The notes under the pieces are model-generated. The model worked only from the letters and a program-made list of their open reading frames with translations, was not told where the DNA came from and did not search any database. From Antedon mediterranea (Eukaryota; Echinodermata; Crinoidea; Comatulida; Antedonidae), in NCBI RefSeq assembly GCF_964355755.1, contig NC_092679.1, forward strand, positions 16,856,932 to 16,920,931: a stretch of DNA of 64,000 nucleotides, written 5' to 3'. Made by a program: the position numbers and the translations under genes. Below are positions 41,831-56,800 of this stretch, piece by piece. Numbering within the stretch: the first letter of the stretch is position 1; the number at the start of each line of letters is the position of its first letter.

Positions 41831-44800
41831 GTATGATTGAACATTTAAAAAAAATGTAGTGTCTAGTCATAGATGCAATCCCCATGCTATACCTATGACA
41901 ACAAATTTTTTTTACTAAAGAAGATACTATGAGTTTCGAACCGTAGCCTAATGCTACAGCATGATGTTGCGAAACCCAAGCTACCGACCAGCTTACAGTA
42001 CAATGCAACGACATTAGTTTTTTATCTAACGTCATTGGTGGCACTATATACATAGATATACTGTAGTCTGGAGATTGTATCTACGACTAGTTGTAGATGC
42101 AGCCAGTTTGTTAAAAAAAATAAGATAATAAATTATTTGATTTTGTTGATTGCATAAAGCTCTGTCAACACTATCAATCTTTATGTGACAAAAAAATGTG
42201 ATGTGCCCATATATGCCCATGATGATGTCATATAACTACCATGTTTGGGCATATCACTACCATATTTGGACACATCACACTTTTTTTGTCAAACTAGTTT
42301 GATAGTGTAGACAGAGCTTAATGTGGCATTTGTTCATTTTATTAATGCAACATGCTACGCTCGATGGTCTTACCTTTGACATCCGGAAACTGGTTTTGAC
42401 AATTTTCTGTATGGATAACAATTTCTTTCCTTCTTAAAAATTAAAAACAAATATAGATATAAAAGGCAAGGAAAGACCAAACAGGTGCTATTTACATGTA
42501 TGCTAATTGGTCAACCAAAAACTGATAAAAACAAGATAAATAAATATCTACAAATTACAATATTTAGACGGTCTTTTAATATAAAAGGTCTTAAAAAACA
42601 TTGGAAATCATGATATATGTTGGCCTACTGTATGTCTGATTTTGTCAAAAACTCTAACCTGTGTCAACTGCAACAAATTCCACAGTCTTGAAGTTTTTCT
42701 CCTCACTTGTAGTAGGGGTATCCTTAGTATCGACAGGTAATGTCTATTTTCATTTTTATCATATTTCAGGATTACCTACTAGCAGGTTCCGACTTTGTTG
42801 AAACAAATACATTTAGTGGAACCAGTGTTGCACAAGCTGACTATGGATTAGAACACATTGTAAGTATTATTTTTATTTGAGTATAGGCCTACATGTATAC
42901 CTTTAATTAAAGACGGCCACCCAGCAAAACCCTGCCAGCCTGGGGAGGAGATAGGCACCACTTGGAGATATGACTTTATGCCTGTGTATCATATCATAAT
43001 GCTCGTACAACTACTGTATCTCATCTGCAACGCATGGGGCAAGAGAGGACGAGAGAATTGTTTTTAAAGATTTTGATTTACTATATTATTTCACTCACAG
43101 GTTTACCGATTAAATAAAGAATCAGCACAAATAGCTAAAAAGGCTGCAGAGGAAGTGACTAAAGAAACAGGTGTCCAACGCTATGTTGCAGGGGCTTTAG
43201 GGCCGACTAATCGTACACTATCCATCTCACCATCTGTTGAACAACCAGAGTTTAGAAACATAAGTATGTTTATTCATTGGATTCTAGTCTCATATCAAAA
43301 TATTGAATTGTAAATCTATGCTAATATATTTCATTAATAATGCTTATATATTAGTAAGTGAGTGGCCGAGCGGTTAAGACAGTGGAACCGTAATTACATA
43401 GCCATAACATCGGCAGGGGTTCAAGGCTCACTCACTCATGGTTCTGGTGGTAGAACGAGTCTTCTCGGATAAGGACTATAAACCGTAGGTCCAGTGTACA
43501 CATCTAGCTCGTGTGCACTTTAAAGAACCTAGTACATCTTTCGAGACGAGTAGGGGGTTACCCCGGTGTATTAGTACATCATAGCCACTGATCATAACTG
43601 AGCCCTCCGGGAGACCAGTATTTGACTGAAGAGGTCACCCAGTATAAATATATATTTCAATCAATCATAAACCTTATTTTGTTGAGTCAAGTGGTTAAAG
43701 CAGGCTGAGGAACACTCTGCAAACCATGTTGATATTGGCCCAGGTTCCAGGCTTCTCGGTAAAGAAGACTTAAATTAGGGTTATCCTGGTCCATATACAC
43801 CTAAGCCCATTTAGTGGTAGTTCTGCACAAAGGGAAAGTGTACACTATCAAACTAGTGTGATGTGTCTAAATATAGTAAGTGATATGACATCATCATGTC
43901 CATATATGGGCACATCACATTTTTTTGTCACATACAGTAAAGTTTGATAGTGTAGACAGAGCTTTAGGGAAGATAAAAGTCCACTGCACTTTAATACGTA
44001 AAGCATTATAAGCAATTTACAGCATATTTATTATTCTAGAATCTGGTGGTAATTTTTTACTAGGCCATTTAGCACAGATTTTTGACCAGCAAATGTGATT
44101 TTATTAACAATTTATATGCAATGCTGGTATTAAATCCAATCATATTAAGTATTCAAACAAATTATGAAAGATGTTTTTTTTTGTGATTTTTGAACAATTA
44201 AATTTTGAAATTTTACAAAAAATGTTTTGAATTAGTAGAGGCATACACAAAGCAAATTATGAAAAAGCGTTATTGTGTAGTTTTAAACACTAAATTCAGA
44301 AAATACTATGAAATTTGATAATGTATAAAAGTTAACATATTACCGTGTAATGTTTGTTTATTAGCTTTTGATAAACTAGTCGAGGCATACACAGAGCAAG
44401 CAAAAGGACTACTAGACGGCGGTTCAGATGTTTTACTCGTAGAGACTATATTTGACACGCTTAATGCAAAAGCCGCCCTCTATGCTATCCAGTTGCTTTT
44501 TGAGAGTGAATACGAACCAGTTCCACTCTTTGTAAGTAACAACCTATACAGTTTCTTTCAGCTCAACTACACTAAATTTTTAAGTTTAAATAATTTATAT
44601 TATATCAAAGGGCAGTCAAAACCTAGTAGATTTTATACATTTATATTTGTCATTTTGTGTATTTTGGAGGAAATAAACAAAAAAGAATTACTTATAAATT
44701 GCATTGTTCAATAAAATGATTATTTATAGTATTGACCCTCACAAACTATTGTCTTATAGGTTTTTATTAGGCATCATTACATCTGTGTGGTGTTGGTATT

Positions 44801-47800
44801 ATTTATCTAGTAAAAATGGATATGATAATGCTGCAGTTATATAATGATAAGAGTCACCCACAAGGGTAAAATCTCAGATATTTTAAATTTGTGTTTTTAC
44901 TAAATTTTCAGTATATGCACATTTTTATATTCTAAATGTTTTATCTGTAATCAGTGCAAAGGATACACTTACTAGATAGTGATTAGTTTCATTTTTTAGG
45001 AATCCTTGTATTAAATATATATTGTTTATTTAGTATATATGTAGGCAAAATAAATATCCAATCACTTGTTCAAAAGCTACAACGATATTTAATTTTGATA
45101 TTTAATTAAAGCATGGACCTATACATTTAGTTTATAGATCTTTGATTAAAGCACAGTAGACTAAATTGTAACTTAAAACATAGTGGTATAAAAAAGGCCA
45201 AAACATAGGGAAGTTTTGTTGTTGTTACAATTAAACCTTTGTGATGCAGTCATGCATTACAAGGTCACAAGATGAATAAGTTACCAAATCATACTACACA
45301 CTGCTGATTTTCTTTCCAGTTTTGATTCAAAAACTTTGTATAGAGTTTAACATAGCACCATGTTACACCCTTTCTGCTTGAAAGATTCCATAATCTTCTA
45401 CAGTAGACCTTCAGAAATAGGCATTTAAAATTTACTGTAGAAAGGACAAAAGCTAGCAGCAAAGCTGTTTTGATAAAATAAAAGCTGAGCTCTACATTTT
45501 TCATCCCCTACATCGTGGCTGTGCTGGCGGATCTTTTAATATACATACAATATTCGGCAACGGAACTACTAGGGCTATGCTGTTCAATGTTGTGTTCGAA
45601 ATATCTTAAATATTTTAGCCAGGTTACTTAAGAATGCCCAATTTTTTCCTAACCACCAACACAAGGTCCCTAAATAATAAAATTAATGAATTTGAAGCCG
45701 TTATTAACCTCTGTCTACACTATCAGCCTTTATGTGAAAAAAAAAAATTAAATATAATATGTGGGCATGATGATGTCATATCATTACCAAAATTTGGCCA
45801 TATCACTACCATATTTTGGCACTTTTATTTCTCAAACTATTTCGATGTTGTAGATCTTTTTATAGTTTTTTTATATGTACTTTTACATTTTTTATACTGT
45901 ATCTTTTTTTTTAAATGTTTAATATATTTTTTATAGGTTTTGATGTTAAACTTTCAGTTTTAAACATGTCTGAACATCACATGCAATTCAGTCTTTACCA
46001 CTGGCCAATTGTGATTTTAATAACATGAACTTAATATACAAATGTATACAGCAGAACCCCTATTAAGAGGACAACTTTGGGACACAAAGTGTGGTTTTAT
46101 TATCTGGTGTCCTCAGATTCGGGTTGGCCATATTGTTAAATGATATAGTGCCTCTTGGTTATTTTGTGGGAAAGTGTCCACTTAATAGAGGTTTCCCTGA
46201 ATAACAGAGGGGTTCCACTGTTTAATTTGTATTAATTCTATTCATTATTGTTTATGTTTTCTTCTCTTTTTGAGAGTGGAGCTGTTCTTGGTGGTTAACA
46301 TGCTTGCCTTCCAATCCAAGTGTCCAGGGTTCAATCCTGACCTAACGTAGTGCCAGAGTTCAATCCTGACCTAACGTAGTGCCAGGGTTTAATCCTGACC
46401 TAACGTAGTGCCAGGGTTTAATCCTGACCTAACGTAGTGCCAGAGTTCAATCCTGACCTAACGTAGTGCCAGGGTTGTAACTCATGACCTAACGTAGTGC
46501 CAGGGTTCAAACCTGACCTAGCGTAGTGCCAGGGTTGTAACTCATGACTCTTTCAACTCCACTCCCTAAGCCTCAAATGATCCTTATAGTAGTTTATAAG
46601 CATGTGTAATTGGCGAGTTACTTGCTGTTGGATGCGTATGAAATGATAATGATGATAATAATAATTTTAAAAAATAACATATTTTCTTTATAAATCTTTG
46701 TTTTTGCCACTGTACCGTTTATGTACAGTATGTATCAAGTTGTAATTTTCGAAACTAACTGATTATTTTTTCCAAATTCAGATTTCTGGGACCATCGTTG
46801 ACAAAAGTGGAAGAACTCTGTCGGGCCAGACGGGGGAGGCCTTTGTTATCAGTGTGTCTCATGTGAAACCAATGTGTCTTGGTCTGAACTGTGCTTTAGG
46901 GGCCACTGAAATGAGACCGTTTATAGAAGCCATTGGACTATTCACTCCCTCATATGTTATATGCTACCCCAATGCAGGTATATTTTTATTATTTACATTA
47001 AAAATAGTGTGATCTGTTTAAAATATGATGTAATGTTTACACTTCATAAATTAATATTCAAACAACAATGGAACATGATCTGAATTCCATTTTTTGACAG
47101 GAAATGGATCTTTACCACTAGACTATAAAGTATCATGATTACAGGTCAACACAATTTTCTATATCATGCAGTATATCATGCAGTATATCATCAATATATA
47201 CCATCATGGAGTACAGTATACTGTGCATTATATCATGCAATATATTTTTCAGTGTATTGTGCAGTGTATCATGCAATATATTGTGCAGTATATCATGCAA
47301 TATATTGTGCAGTATATCATGCAATATATTGTGAAGTATATCATGCCATATATTTTGCAGTATATCATGCAATATATTGTGCAGTATATCATGCAGTATA
47401 TCATCAATATATACCATCATGGAGTACAGTATACTGTGCATTATATCATGCAATATATTTTTCAGTGTATTGTGCAGTGTATCATGCAATATATTGTGCA
47501 GTATATCATGCAATATATTGTGCAGTATATCATGCAATATATTGTGAAGTATATCATGCCATATATTTTGCAGTATATCATGCAATATATTGTGCAGTAT
47601 ATCATGCAATATATTGTGTAGTGTATTGTGCAGTGAATCATGCAATATACAGTGTAATGCAATGTATCATGTATTATATTATACCATAATCTCATGCAAT
47701 ATATCATTATGCAGTATATCATTCAATGAACCAGGTACTGTATCATGCAGTATATTGTGCAGTATATTATACATAATCTCATGCAATATATCATGCAGTA

Positions 47801-50800
47801 AACCATGTATTTCAGTAATAAGCAGTATTTGTATGAAACAGTATTTCATGCAATAAGCCATGTACTGTATCATGCAGTATATCGTGCAATATACCATATA
47901 ATATGGCGTTCAGTATATCATGCAATATACCATATAGTATGGCGTTCAGTATATCATGCAGTATATTCATACCAAGCCTTTTTCCCATACCCTCTTGAAA
48001 CTAGTGTGTAATTGTACAATCTGTACATCTCTCTGCATTGTCTAATAATTGGATTCCTTCTTTAGGTTTGCCGAATACTTTTGGAGACTATGATGAGACT
48101 CCAGAGATGATGTCCTCGCAGCTAGCTGAATTTGCTAAAGACGGCCTGTTGAACATTGTCGGTGGATGCTGTGGCACAACACCAAAACACATCAAAGCAA
48201 TCAAAGAAGCAGTTAGCGTCTATAAACCAAGAATTCCTCCTAAATCAGTTCATCCAGATGCTCTGATGACATCTGGTAAATATATTCAAGCTTCACTTGA
48301 ATCTTTATAAACGCAAAGATATAGAGCACTTAATAATATTATCTGTATGAGTTTAGTTTTAGCTTGTTTTGCTGGTGGGTGGTATTGGAATAGATCCACT
48401 GAGAACCTCTATTTCATGTCTTTATTTCAGGACTTGAACCCATGATAATGGAAAAAGACTTTTTATTTGTAAACATTGGTGAGAGGTGCAACGTAGCTGG
48501 TTCAAGACGCTTTGCTAAGCTAATTGCGAACAATAAATATGAGGTAGATATTAAAACAAGTTTTTTTAAATTTAATGCACCGGTGTTTGTCAACACAATT
48601 TGCTCATGTCTGGATTAGACTCTCTACAGCAGTTTCTAAAAAAAATATATTGAAAAATGGCTGCAATTTTTTATTATGCAAAAGGCCAAAAATATCCTAA
48701 CATTGTTTTTGCCCAAACATTGGAAATGTTGAATCTTTGCACTATATTTTTCTTCAAATTTTAATTGCATTTTTCTTAGGATGCGCTGAGTGTGGCTAAA
48801 TCTCAGGTTGAGTTAGGAGCTCAAATTCTTGATATTAATATGGATGAGGGTATGTTGGATGGTTTGAAAGCAATGAATAAGTTTATCAATTTAATAGCAT
48901 CAGAGCCTGATATCAGCCGGGTAAGTTGCTTGTGTATTGTGCAGGGCACTATTCCAATGATAGTTCCCTTGGAATGATTTTAAAGCATTAATAGCTTCCT
49001 AAAGGGAATTATTTTCCAATAGTATCCAGACAATAATTGGATATTACAACAGTGACGTCTGAGTATATTATCACAAGCCATTCAGTATTTAGTTCTATTG
49101 CATGGTAAAAATTCTATTTAACGGTTCTGTTGCATGCTCAGCCTATTGTAAATATAACAAACATGAGTGTATCCTCGTTGTTTGTTTGATGGTAAATTAA
49201 TTATCATAGGCCATTCAATATTAGTTTTATTGCATGGTAAAATGTCTATTTAATGGTTCTATTAAATGGTTCTATTGCATGTTCATGTAAACATTTTGAT
49301 AATGTGCAAGGCTGGTGATTATTGCATGTTTGAAAACCAACGGTGTCGTTTCTACTTGTAAATATAAATGGGGTCCGGAATAGCCTGCGACTTGCAGCCT
49401 ACTGGACTGAATTGCGCACAGGTGTGGTTGACACATACCACAACTTTCTTCTCCCCTAAGGGTCCCTTCGTGTTGAGTGGTGCCATCAAAGGCACCCTTT
49501 AGTTTGTCCAGAACCAAAATCCAAGCATACATAACTTTTTACCTACTTTTACAGGTCCCTCTTTGTGTAGATTCGTCAAAGTTCCAAGTTGTAGAAGCAG
49601 GGTTGAAATGCACACAAGGAAAATGTATTGTAAATAGTATAAGTTTGAAAGAAGGAGAGGCTGATTTTATTGAGAAAGCTAGCATTATAAAACGACATGG
49701 TGCGGCTGTAGTTGTAATGGCATTTGACGAAGTTGGACAGGTAACAATCTCACGAAAATCACTTTTTAGCTGATAAATGATTTTATTTATTTTTTTTTTT
49801 ATTTTATTCATTTCGGCAATAAACATAAAATAATAATTACAAAAAAAAACATAGAAATATATATATATATATGAAATACAAGACACGAGGCCGAGGAAGG
49901 ACAAAAGCATTAAACAAAATGCTGTCACCGGTAACGTGTGTCTCTCCAACAATGATGATGATACAGCAGCTTTAAAATTAAACTGAATGCCATTATTTCT
50001 TAATGGACACCCCTTCCAAGTTTATAACCAGTACTACACACTAAAATAGTTGCTTTAGTCATAAGTTATTTAATTTTCTTTTTTTCACAGGCGGCTGACA
50101 GCCAAAGAAAGATTGAAATATGTACACGCTCTTACAACATACTGGTGAACGAGGTCGGATTTAACCAAAATGACATCATATTTGACCCCAACATTCTGAC
50201 GATAGCAACTGGTATAGAGGAGCACAATACATATGCTATAGACTTTATAAATGCATTGAAGGAGATTAAGGTAAGATTAACATTAAGGTAACTTTGTTTA
50301 AATATGTTTATGGTTTTTTTACATATGGAAAGCCAAATCTGCCAAAAATTTACAATGCATACATATTATTTTTCTACCGATCTCTTAAAATTCACGATTC
50401 TATTTATGTTTTCTGCGCATCTTGTGTTCGCGAGTACGTTTTTGTGCATGTTTTATTCTGCGAATACATTTTTGTGTGTCTTTGGTTGTCCTTTTCTACA
50501 CATGCGATGTGTGTTTGTAGTTGTATTTTTGGTTGCTCTCACCTTGTCTTTGTACGTTGTGTGTTTGTATTAGTACATTGTGTGTTTGTAATTGTACTTT
50601 TGGCGAATTTGGCTTTCCATAAGGCAGATGAAATGCATTTACATCATAATGCAAATTGATCAATAATGCAATTTGAATACTAATATTATGGTATTGTGAC
50701 ATTTATTTCTCATTTATATTTATTTTGTTTTGGTATAAAAAAACATATATATATATATATACAAAAAACAGCAGAAGCTGAAAGTATTGCATTTACAAAA

Positions 50801-53800
50801 ATACTGATTAAGAAGTACACAAAACATCAAACATTAACATAAGAGGCAACCCTGGTTTAATATTAAAACATTAGGTAATAACAATTTATATTTACCTGTT
50901 AATATTTTATAGAGAACGTTACCAGGAGCTCGCATCAGTGGTGGACTGTCTAACTTGTCATTTTCATTCCGTGGAATGGAAGTTGTACGTGAAGCCATGC
51001 ATAGTGTGTTCCTATTCCACGCTATTAAGGTAAATTGTGGCAATTATAGCTCTAATTGCCAGTGAATATTATACAGATATTGCCTGCTTAGAGGTTAAAT
51101 ATAAGATTTTACATCCCCGAAGCGCTGAGGGAAATATATTTCCTCCAACAAAATAATCATTCCCAAGGGGTTGTCAAATCTTATATTTTACTGATATAAA
51201 AGGCGATATCTATTATATTACATAGCCAACAACAAGTTGAATATCTACTGCTGGGTCGGGTATAGCTAGCCCTCCTTTGTAATAAGCCTGCCTAGTTAGG
51301 CGTTGCATTCACCTTACCTTGGGAAGAATAATATACAGATAATTACTAATTAAACAATGGAATATCTAAAATAACATCAATTTTTATTTGTTGTGAAAAT
51401 GTTGGGCTTTACATTATAAATATATAAATTCAATTCAGTATTCATTTCCTTGTATCTCTGCTAATATACAATAAAATATGTACAATTTACTATTTAAAAA
51501 AAAGATATAAATATATAACCACCTTTTCTAGTATGTTAAAATGTAGTGTTGATAATATCTTTAGGCTGGTATGGATATGGGCATTGTCAATGCAGGTAAT
51601 TTACCAGTGTATGATGATATCAATCCAACGTTACTCCAACTCTGTGAAAGCCTTATATGGAACAAGGACCCAGATGGCACAGAGAAACTACTAGCCTACG
51701 CACAAGTAAGTTAAAATGCACTTATCACCAGTTTTACTTTACTGGTCATGGGTAATGACATGGCTTATTGTGGTGTGGTGATTATGTTTTGTTTTGTAAA
51801 CCCACTTGATTTTGTTCGTATTTGGGAATCCTGTCTCTCTCTCTATTGTTTATTTTTTGTTATATGTGAGACGAAATAAATGAAATGAAATGTAATTTTC
51901 ATCTATGTACATCAGTACAAAGGTGAAATAAAGTATATTGAATGTTTGCACATTTCCACAGTGTTATAATACTGTATGTGTAATACAGTAGAAATACCCA
52001 ACAAATTGTTTGCTTAAAAATGGGTTCTAATGTAAAGCTCTGTCTACATTATCAAAATAGTTTGACAAAAAAAGTGTGATCTGCTCAAATATGGTAGTGG
52101 TATGCCTAAATATGGTAATTATATGACATCATCATTTCCATTTTAGGGCAAATTTTTAGTCGCATAAAGTTTGATAGTGTAGACAGAGCTTAATATATTA
52201 TAATACAGATAAGAAAGGCCTTTTTGTGGATCAAATCACTCAGAGCCTTGATAAAGATATGTGTTTAAAATATAGAATTGTAGTAAAATAACAAACATTT
52301 TTATTTCAGACTTTAGGAAAGGGAGCCAAAAAAGTGGTTGAAGACAATGAATGGAGAAATATGCCAGTAGAGAATAGATTAGAACATGCATTAGTCAAGG
52401 TAATTTAACCACACCAACTCATTTTAGCCATATATATATATATATATATTATCTATCATAAAATAGTCTATGATTCTGTATGTCTACAGTACACATCCTT
52501 ACGAAATTACTTGTACACTTATTATTATTATAATATATATTATACTTACTGTATATATTGTCCCCCTGAATATGCAATTTTCATGCCACATAATAGTTAT
52601 CCACTTTGACCAAAAATTGGATTTAAACAAAATTGATTTACCTGAAAAAACTGGAATTTTTTAAAGCAAAAAAAAAGTTAAAATTGCCTGCGAGCCAATG
52701 GATTTTTGGTCGAATTTAACCATTATGTTATTTTATAAGTGTTTTTTTTTCTACTAGGGGAGTGATTAATTTTATTAAAACTACAAGTAACCAAAGTCTG
52801 ATTTAATTAATCTCCATTTTTCATGTTTTTGAGGGACAAAACATCTTTTTTATCTTGCAGGGAATTGACAAATATGTTGTTGAGGACACTGAAGAAGCGC
52901 GTTTTGATAAGACCAAATACCCGCGACCATTAAATGTCATTGAGGGTCCACTGATGAAGGTCAGGCATAAATTTAATTACATTACTTTTTCAGTTCCTTC
53001 TTTGGGACACCCCTATTTAGAGGAAACATCTATTAAAGGGACACTTTCCTGTGAAATAAGCTAGGGGAAATATAATTTTAAGACTATGACCAATCCCTAT
53101 GAATGGGATACTTTAGTGGTTGTTCCTTTAATAGTAGTGGTACTGTATTCATAATATATTTCATCAAAATGCCTATCCGATAAAGCTTTGCTTTCACTAA
53201 GACACAAAGTAAATACATATATGTAATGCATTAACCAATCACAGTGAAGGATCATCCTTTTTTCATTTCTTATTGGTCAAATTATTTTGTAGTTTTGTAG
53301 TGGCACCCAAGCTTTTGATGTGAACAGCTATGTGTGTGTGTGTGTATATAACCATTAAATGGTCTATTGTATGAAGGTTAGCATGGAGAAATCAATATGA
53401 GTTTTTGGTACACCACAGCTCTGAAAAGAACTGATTGAGTTTTTCGATGTTTTGATCAATGTACTTCATATAACATTGTCATCGTTCATCCTCCTCTTAA
53501 CTGATTTTTGTTGGCATTGTAATCAATATTTTCACAATTTTTTAGGGGATGAGTATAGTAGGAGATTTGTTTGGGGCGGGTAAGATGTTTTTACCGCAAG
53601 TTATCAAGTCTGCAAGAGTAATGAAAAAGGCTGTTGGTTATCTTATACCATATATGGAGAAAGAAAAGCAAGAGATGTTAAAAAACCAAGAAGGCGGTGA
53701 AGAAAGATCACTAGAGGTATTTGTTCAATAATTAGATACGATTGTATTTATTGTCATTTTACAACAAGTTTAAATAAAATGTAAAAAAGTAAATTTAAAA

Positions 53801-56800
53801 TGATGTTTATTGGAATACTACTGGAGCCAATAACTGTATACATAGACAACGGACTCATTAGGTGTCATTATTTATACTCGGCTAATTTGCATATCCATTA
53901 GGTTTATCATTCTGTTGTTTATGCAGGTGTTTCACCAAATGCTGACATACTTTGTACCAAATATTAGATTAAATTTAGTGCAGCTGTAGCTTGGTGGTTA
54001 ACGTGCCTTCCAATCCCAGGGTCCAGGGTACAATCCTGACTTAGTGCCAGGGTTGTGAGACCAAGTTTATAAGCACGATAAGTTATAAAATAGGTTATCA
54101 ATCCTGTAATTGGCGATTTGCTCGCTGTTGGATGCGTATGAATTAAAAAAAATAATAATAACAAAAAAAGCCACCCAACCAAATTATTGGTATATTTATT
54201 TTCTTGCAGGATTTAAACAATGGGACTATTGTTATTGCCACTGTGAAAGGCGATGTACATGACATAGGAAAGAATATTGTTGGTGTGGTCTTAGGTTGTA
54301 ATAATTACAAGGTCATTGACCTAGGGGTCATGACCCCTTGTGATAAGATCCTGAAGACTGCAGTAGAGATGAAAGCAGGTAGGTAATAAGTAGATGTATA
54401 TATTTGCCAGTAATATTAGTTCCTGGAACTAGAAAGATTTGAGTGGTACAGCATCCCACAATACAATGCACTTATATGTATCCCACAATACAACTCACTT
54501 ATAATGTATCCCACAATACAATACACTTATATGTATCCCACAATACAATACACGTATGTATCCCACAATACAATACAACATTTTGAACTGAATTGATGTG
54601 TGGCAGAACAAACAGAGAATAACTTTTCAAAACTTCAGATATTGTTGGGTTGTCTGGACTTATTACACCGTCACTGGATGAAATGATTCATGTTGCCAAG
54701 GAGATGGAGAGACTAGGAATGAAGTTACCATTACTTATAGGTGGCGCTACAACTTCTAAAACCCATACCGCTGTGAAGATCGCACCTTGTTATTCTAACC
54801 CAGCAATACATGTTTTAGATGCTTCAAAAAGTGTTGTAGTAGTAAGTGATGTCTGTAATTTTGTGTGTATGGATATTAAAAGGATAATGTTTTCAATTAG
54901 AAACTAGGTCATTAAAAAAGGCAGCGTTTATTATAAGGCCTGTAACAGTACAGGCTACACTCACCAGCCTTTGATTACACAATATTATAAACATTTGCTG
55001 CCATTTAATAGAACCATTAAATAGAACTTTTACAGTGCAATAGAACTTAATATACTGAATTGCATGTTATACAAAATTATCATAAAATGGAAAAGATACA
55101 CTCAGGTAATTCTTTTTCTTGTCTAGGTTTCATCATTATTAAAAGAGCTTGATAAACAAGAATTTTTTGAAGAGATACAAGAAGAATATGAAGAAATACG
55201 TGAAGATCACTACGACTCCTTGAAAGACCGACACTTCTTCACGATGAATGAGGCACGGAAAAAGAAGTTTACAATTGACTGGAAAAATCCAGACACCAAG
55301 CCCAGTAAGTAGGAATTTTTTTTTCCAACATATTAAGGCAAAAATCATGAAAAATGCTTAATTTGAAAATTAAAAATTAATTTTCTTTGATAAAGAACAT
55401 TCTAGAAATCTTTCCTAAATACTAACAAAAGCTCGGTCTACACTATCAAAAAAATGTGTGATGTACACAAATGTGGTAGTGATATCCCCAAATATGGTAG
55501 TGATATCCCCAAATATGGTAATGATATCCCCAAATATGGTAATGATATGACATCATCATGTCCATATATGGGCACATCACATTTTTTCACATAAAGTGAA
55601 GTAATCACTTGCGCTATAAATAGAAAAAACGAATGACACCAACGAGTTGTTGAGTTTCTCAACGTTTTGATCAATATACTTGGATCGCCTATTCTAACAC
55701 CTGAGGATGATCAAAGTATATTGATCGAATTGTCAAAAAACTTGACAGTTCTTTTCAGAACTATATATATGTGGTGTACCCCACATTTTATATCAACAAG
55801 ATGGTACTTTATTTATTTTAGTGAAACCAATGTTTATTGGAGTGAAAGTGTTTGCAGACTATGATATCAGTCGCTTGGTATCATACATTGATTGGAAGCC
55901 TTTCTTTGACGTCTGGCAGTTACGAGGGAAATATCCAAACCGTAATTACCCCAAAATATTCAAAGACAAAGCTGTAGGTAAGTAAGAATAAATGATAAAT
56001 TTATATATTTATTTTGCTTCATTGAATAGAACATTCAATCTTTTAACTCATGAAAATATTCTCCCTATTCAATTTACAAACATTTATTATGTGTATATTA
56101 CTTATATTCAGTAAGTAAAAATAGTGGGTGTGTCATGACACAAAGGATAATTTTATATTCACTTCTCTCCATTGAATGGAACATTCGATTCTTTAACTCA
56201 TGAAAATATTTTCCCTGTTCAATTCATAAACATTTATTATTTGTATATTTCAATACAATATATATATTACAATATTACACTTTGCATAAGTTCATACAAG
56301 ATAAAGGATTTTCCTTTTATAGCCAAAAATGTCATGTATTTATTTCTGTTGCTGTGATTGGCTCAAAGATAAACCACAAATGTATTTTGTTAAAGGTGAA
56401 GAGGCACAAAGGGTATTCAATGATGCACAGACGATGTTGAAGCGCATCATTAAGGAGAAACTGTTGAAGGCTACAGGCATCGTAGGTTTCTACCCAGCTC
56501 ACAGTGTTGGCGACGATATACAAGTGTTCACAGATGATGAGATGCCACGACAACAAGACCCCAAAGCTGTTTTTTATGGCCTTCGACAGCAGGTGAGACA
56601 ACGACAGATTATAGCTAGTTCTCAAAATCATTGAAACATTTTTGTTGAACAGAGCAGCTTAAATTATTTAATTTAAAACATACATTCTTATATTGTTGGA
56701 AAAATTCCTTTTGTACAAAAAATGGACACATTTCAACTCTCTTATATGAGTGGTTAAGACAGTGGAACCGTAATTCATAGACATAAAATCAGCAAGGGTT

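Larger units (their letters stand above)
44532..46781 (+). other. Methionine synthase intron 4
   Basis: 2.25-kb intron with a LINE endonuclease scrap (45634-45708), a worn palindromic MITE (45708-45862), a CAG-type MITE (46049-46220) and a SINE with an expanded internal repeat (46275-46680). Confidence 0.75.

Noticed and set aside
43355-43435. Functional tRNA-Leu or tRNA-Ser gene
   Set aside because: A- and B-box regions are present but the cloverleaf is not maintained, and a SINE body follows; the second copy at 56745 shows it is a repeat.
47135-47722. Overlapping ORFs of 86-184 codons on both strands
   Set aside because: They arise from a 24-bp tandem repeat whose length is a multiple of three. 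The peptides are simple repeats, and the region lies between two methionine synthase exons.
50294-50659. 121-codon ORF with Cys/Val/Phe repeats
   Set aside because: Produced by TGTGTTTGTA repeats in a MITE within methionine synthase intron 10.
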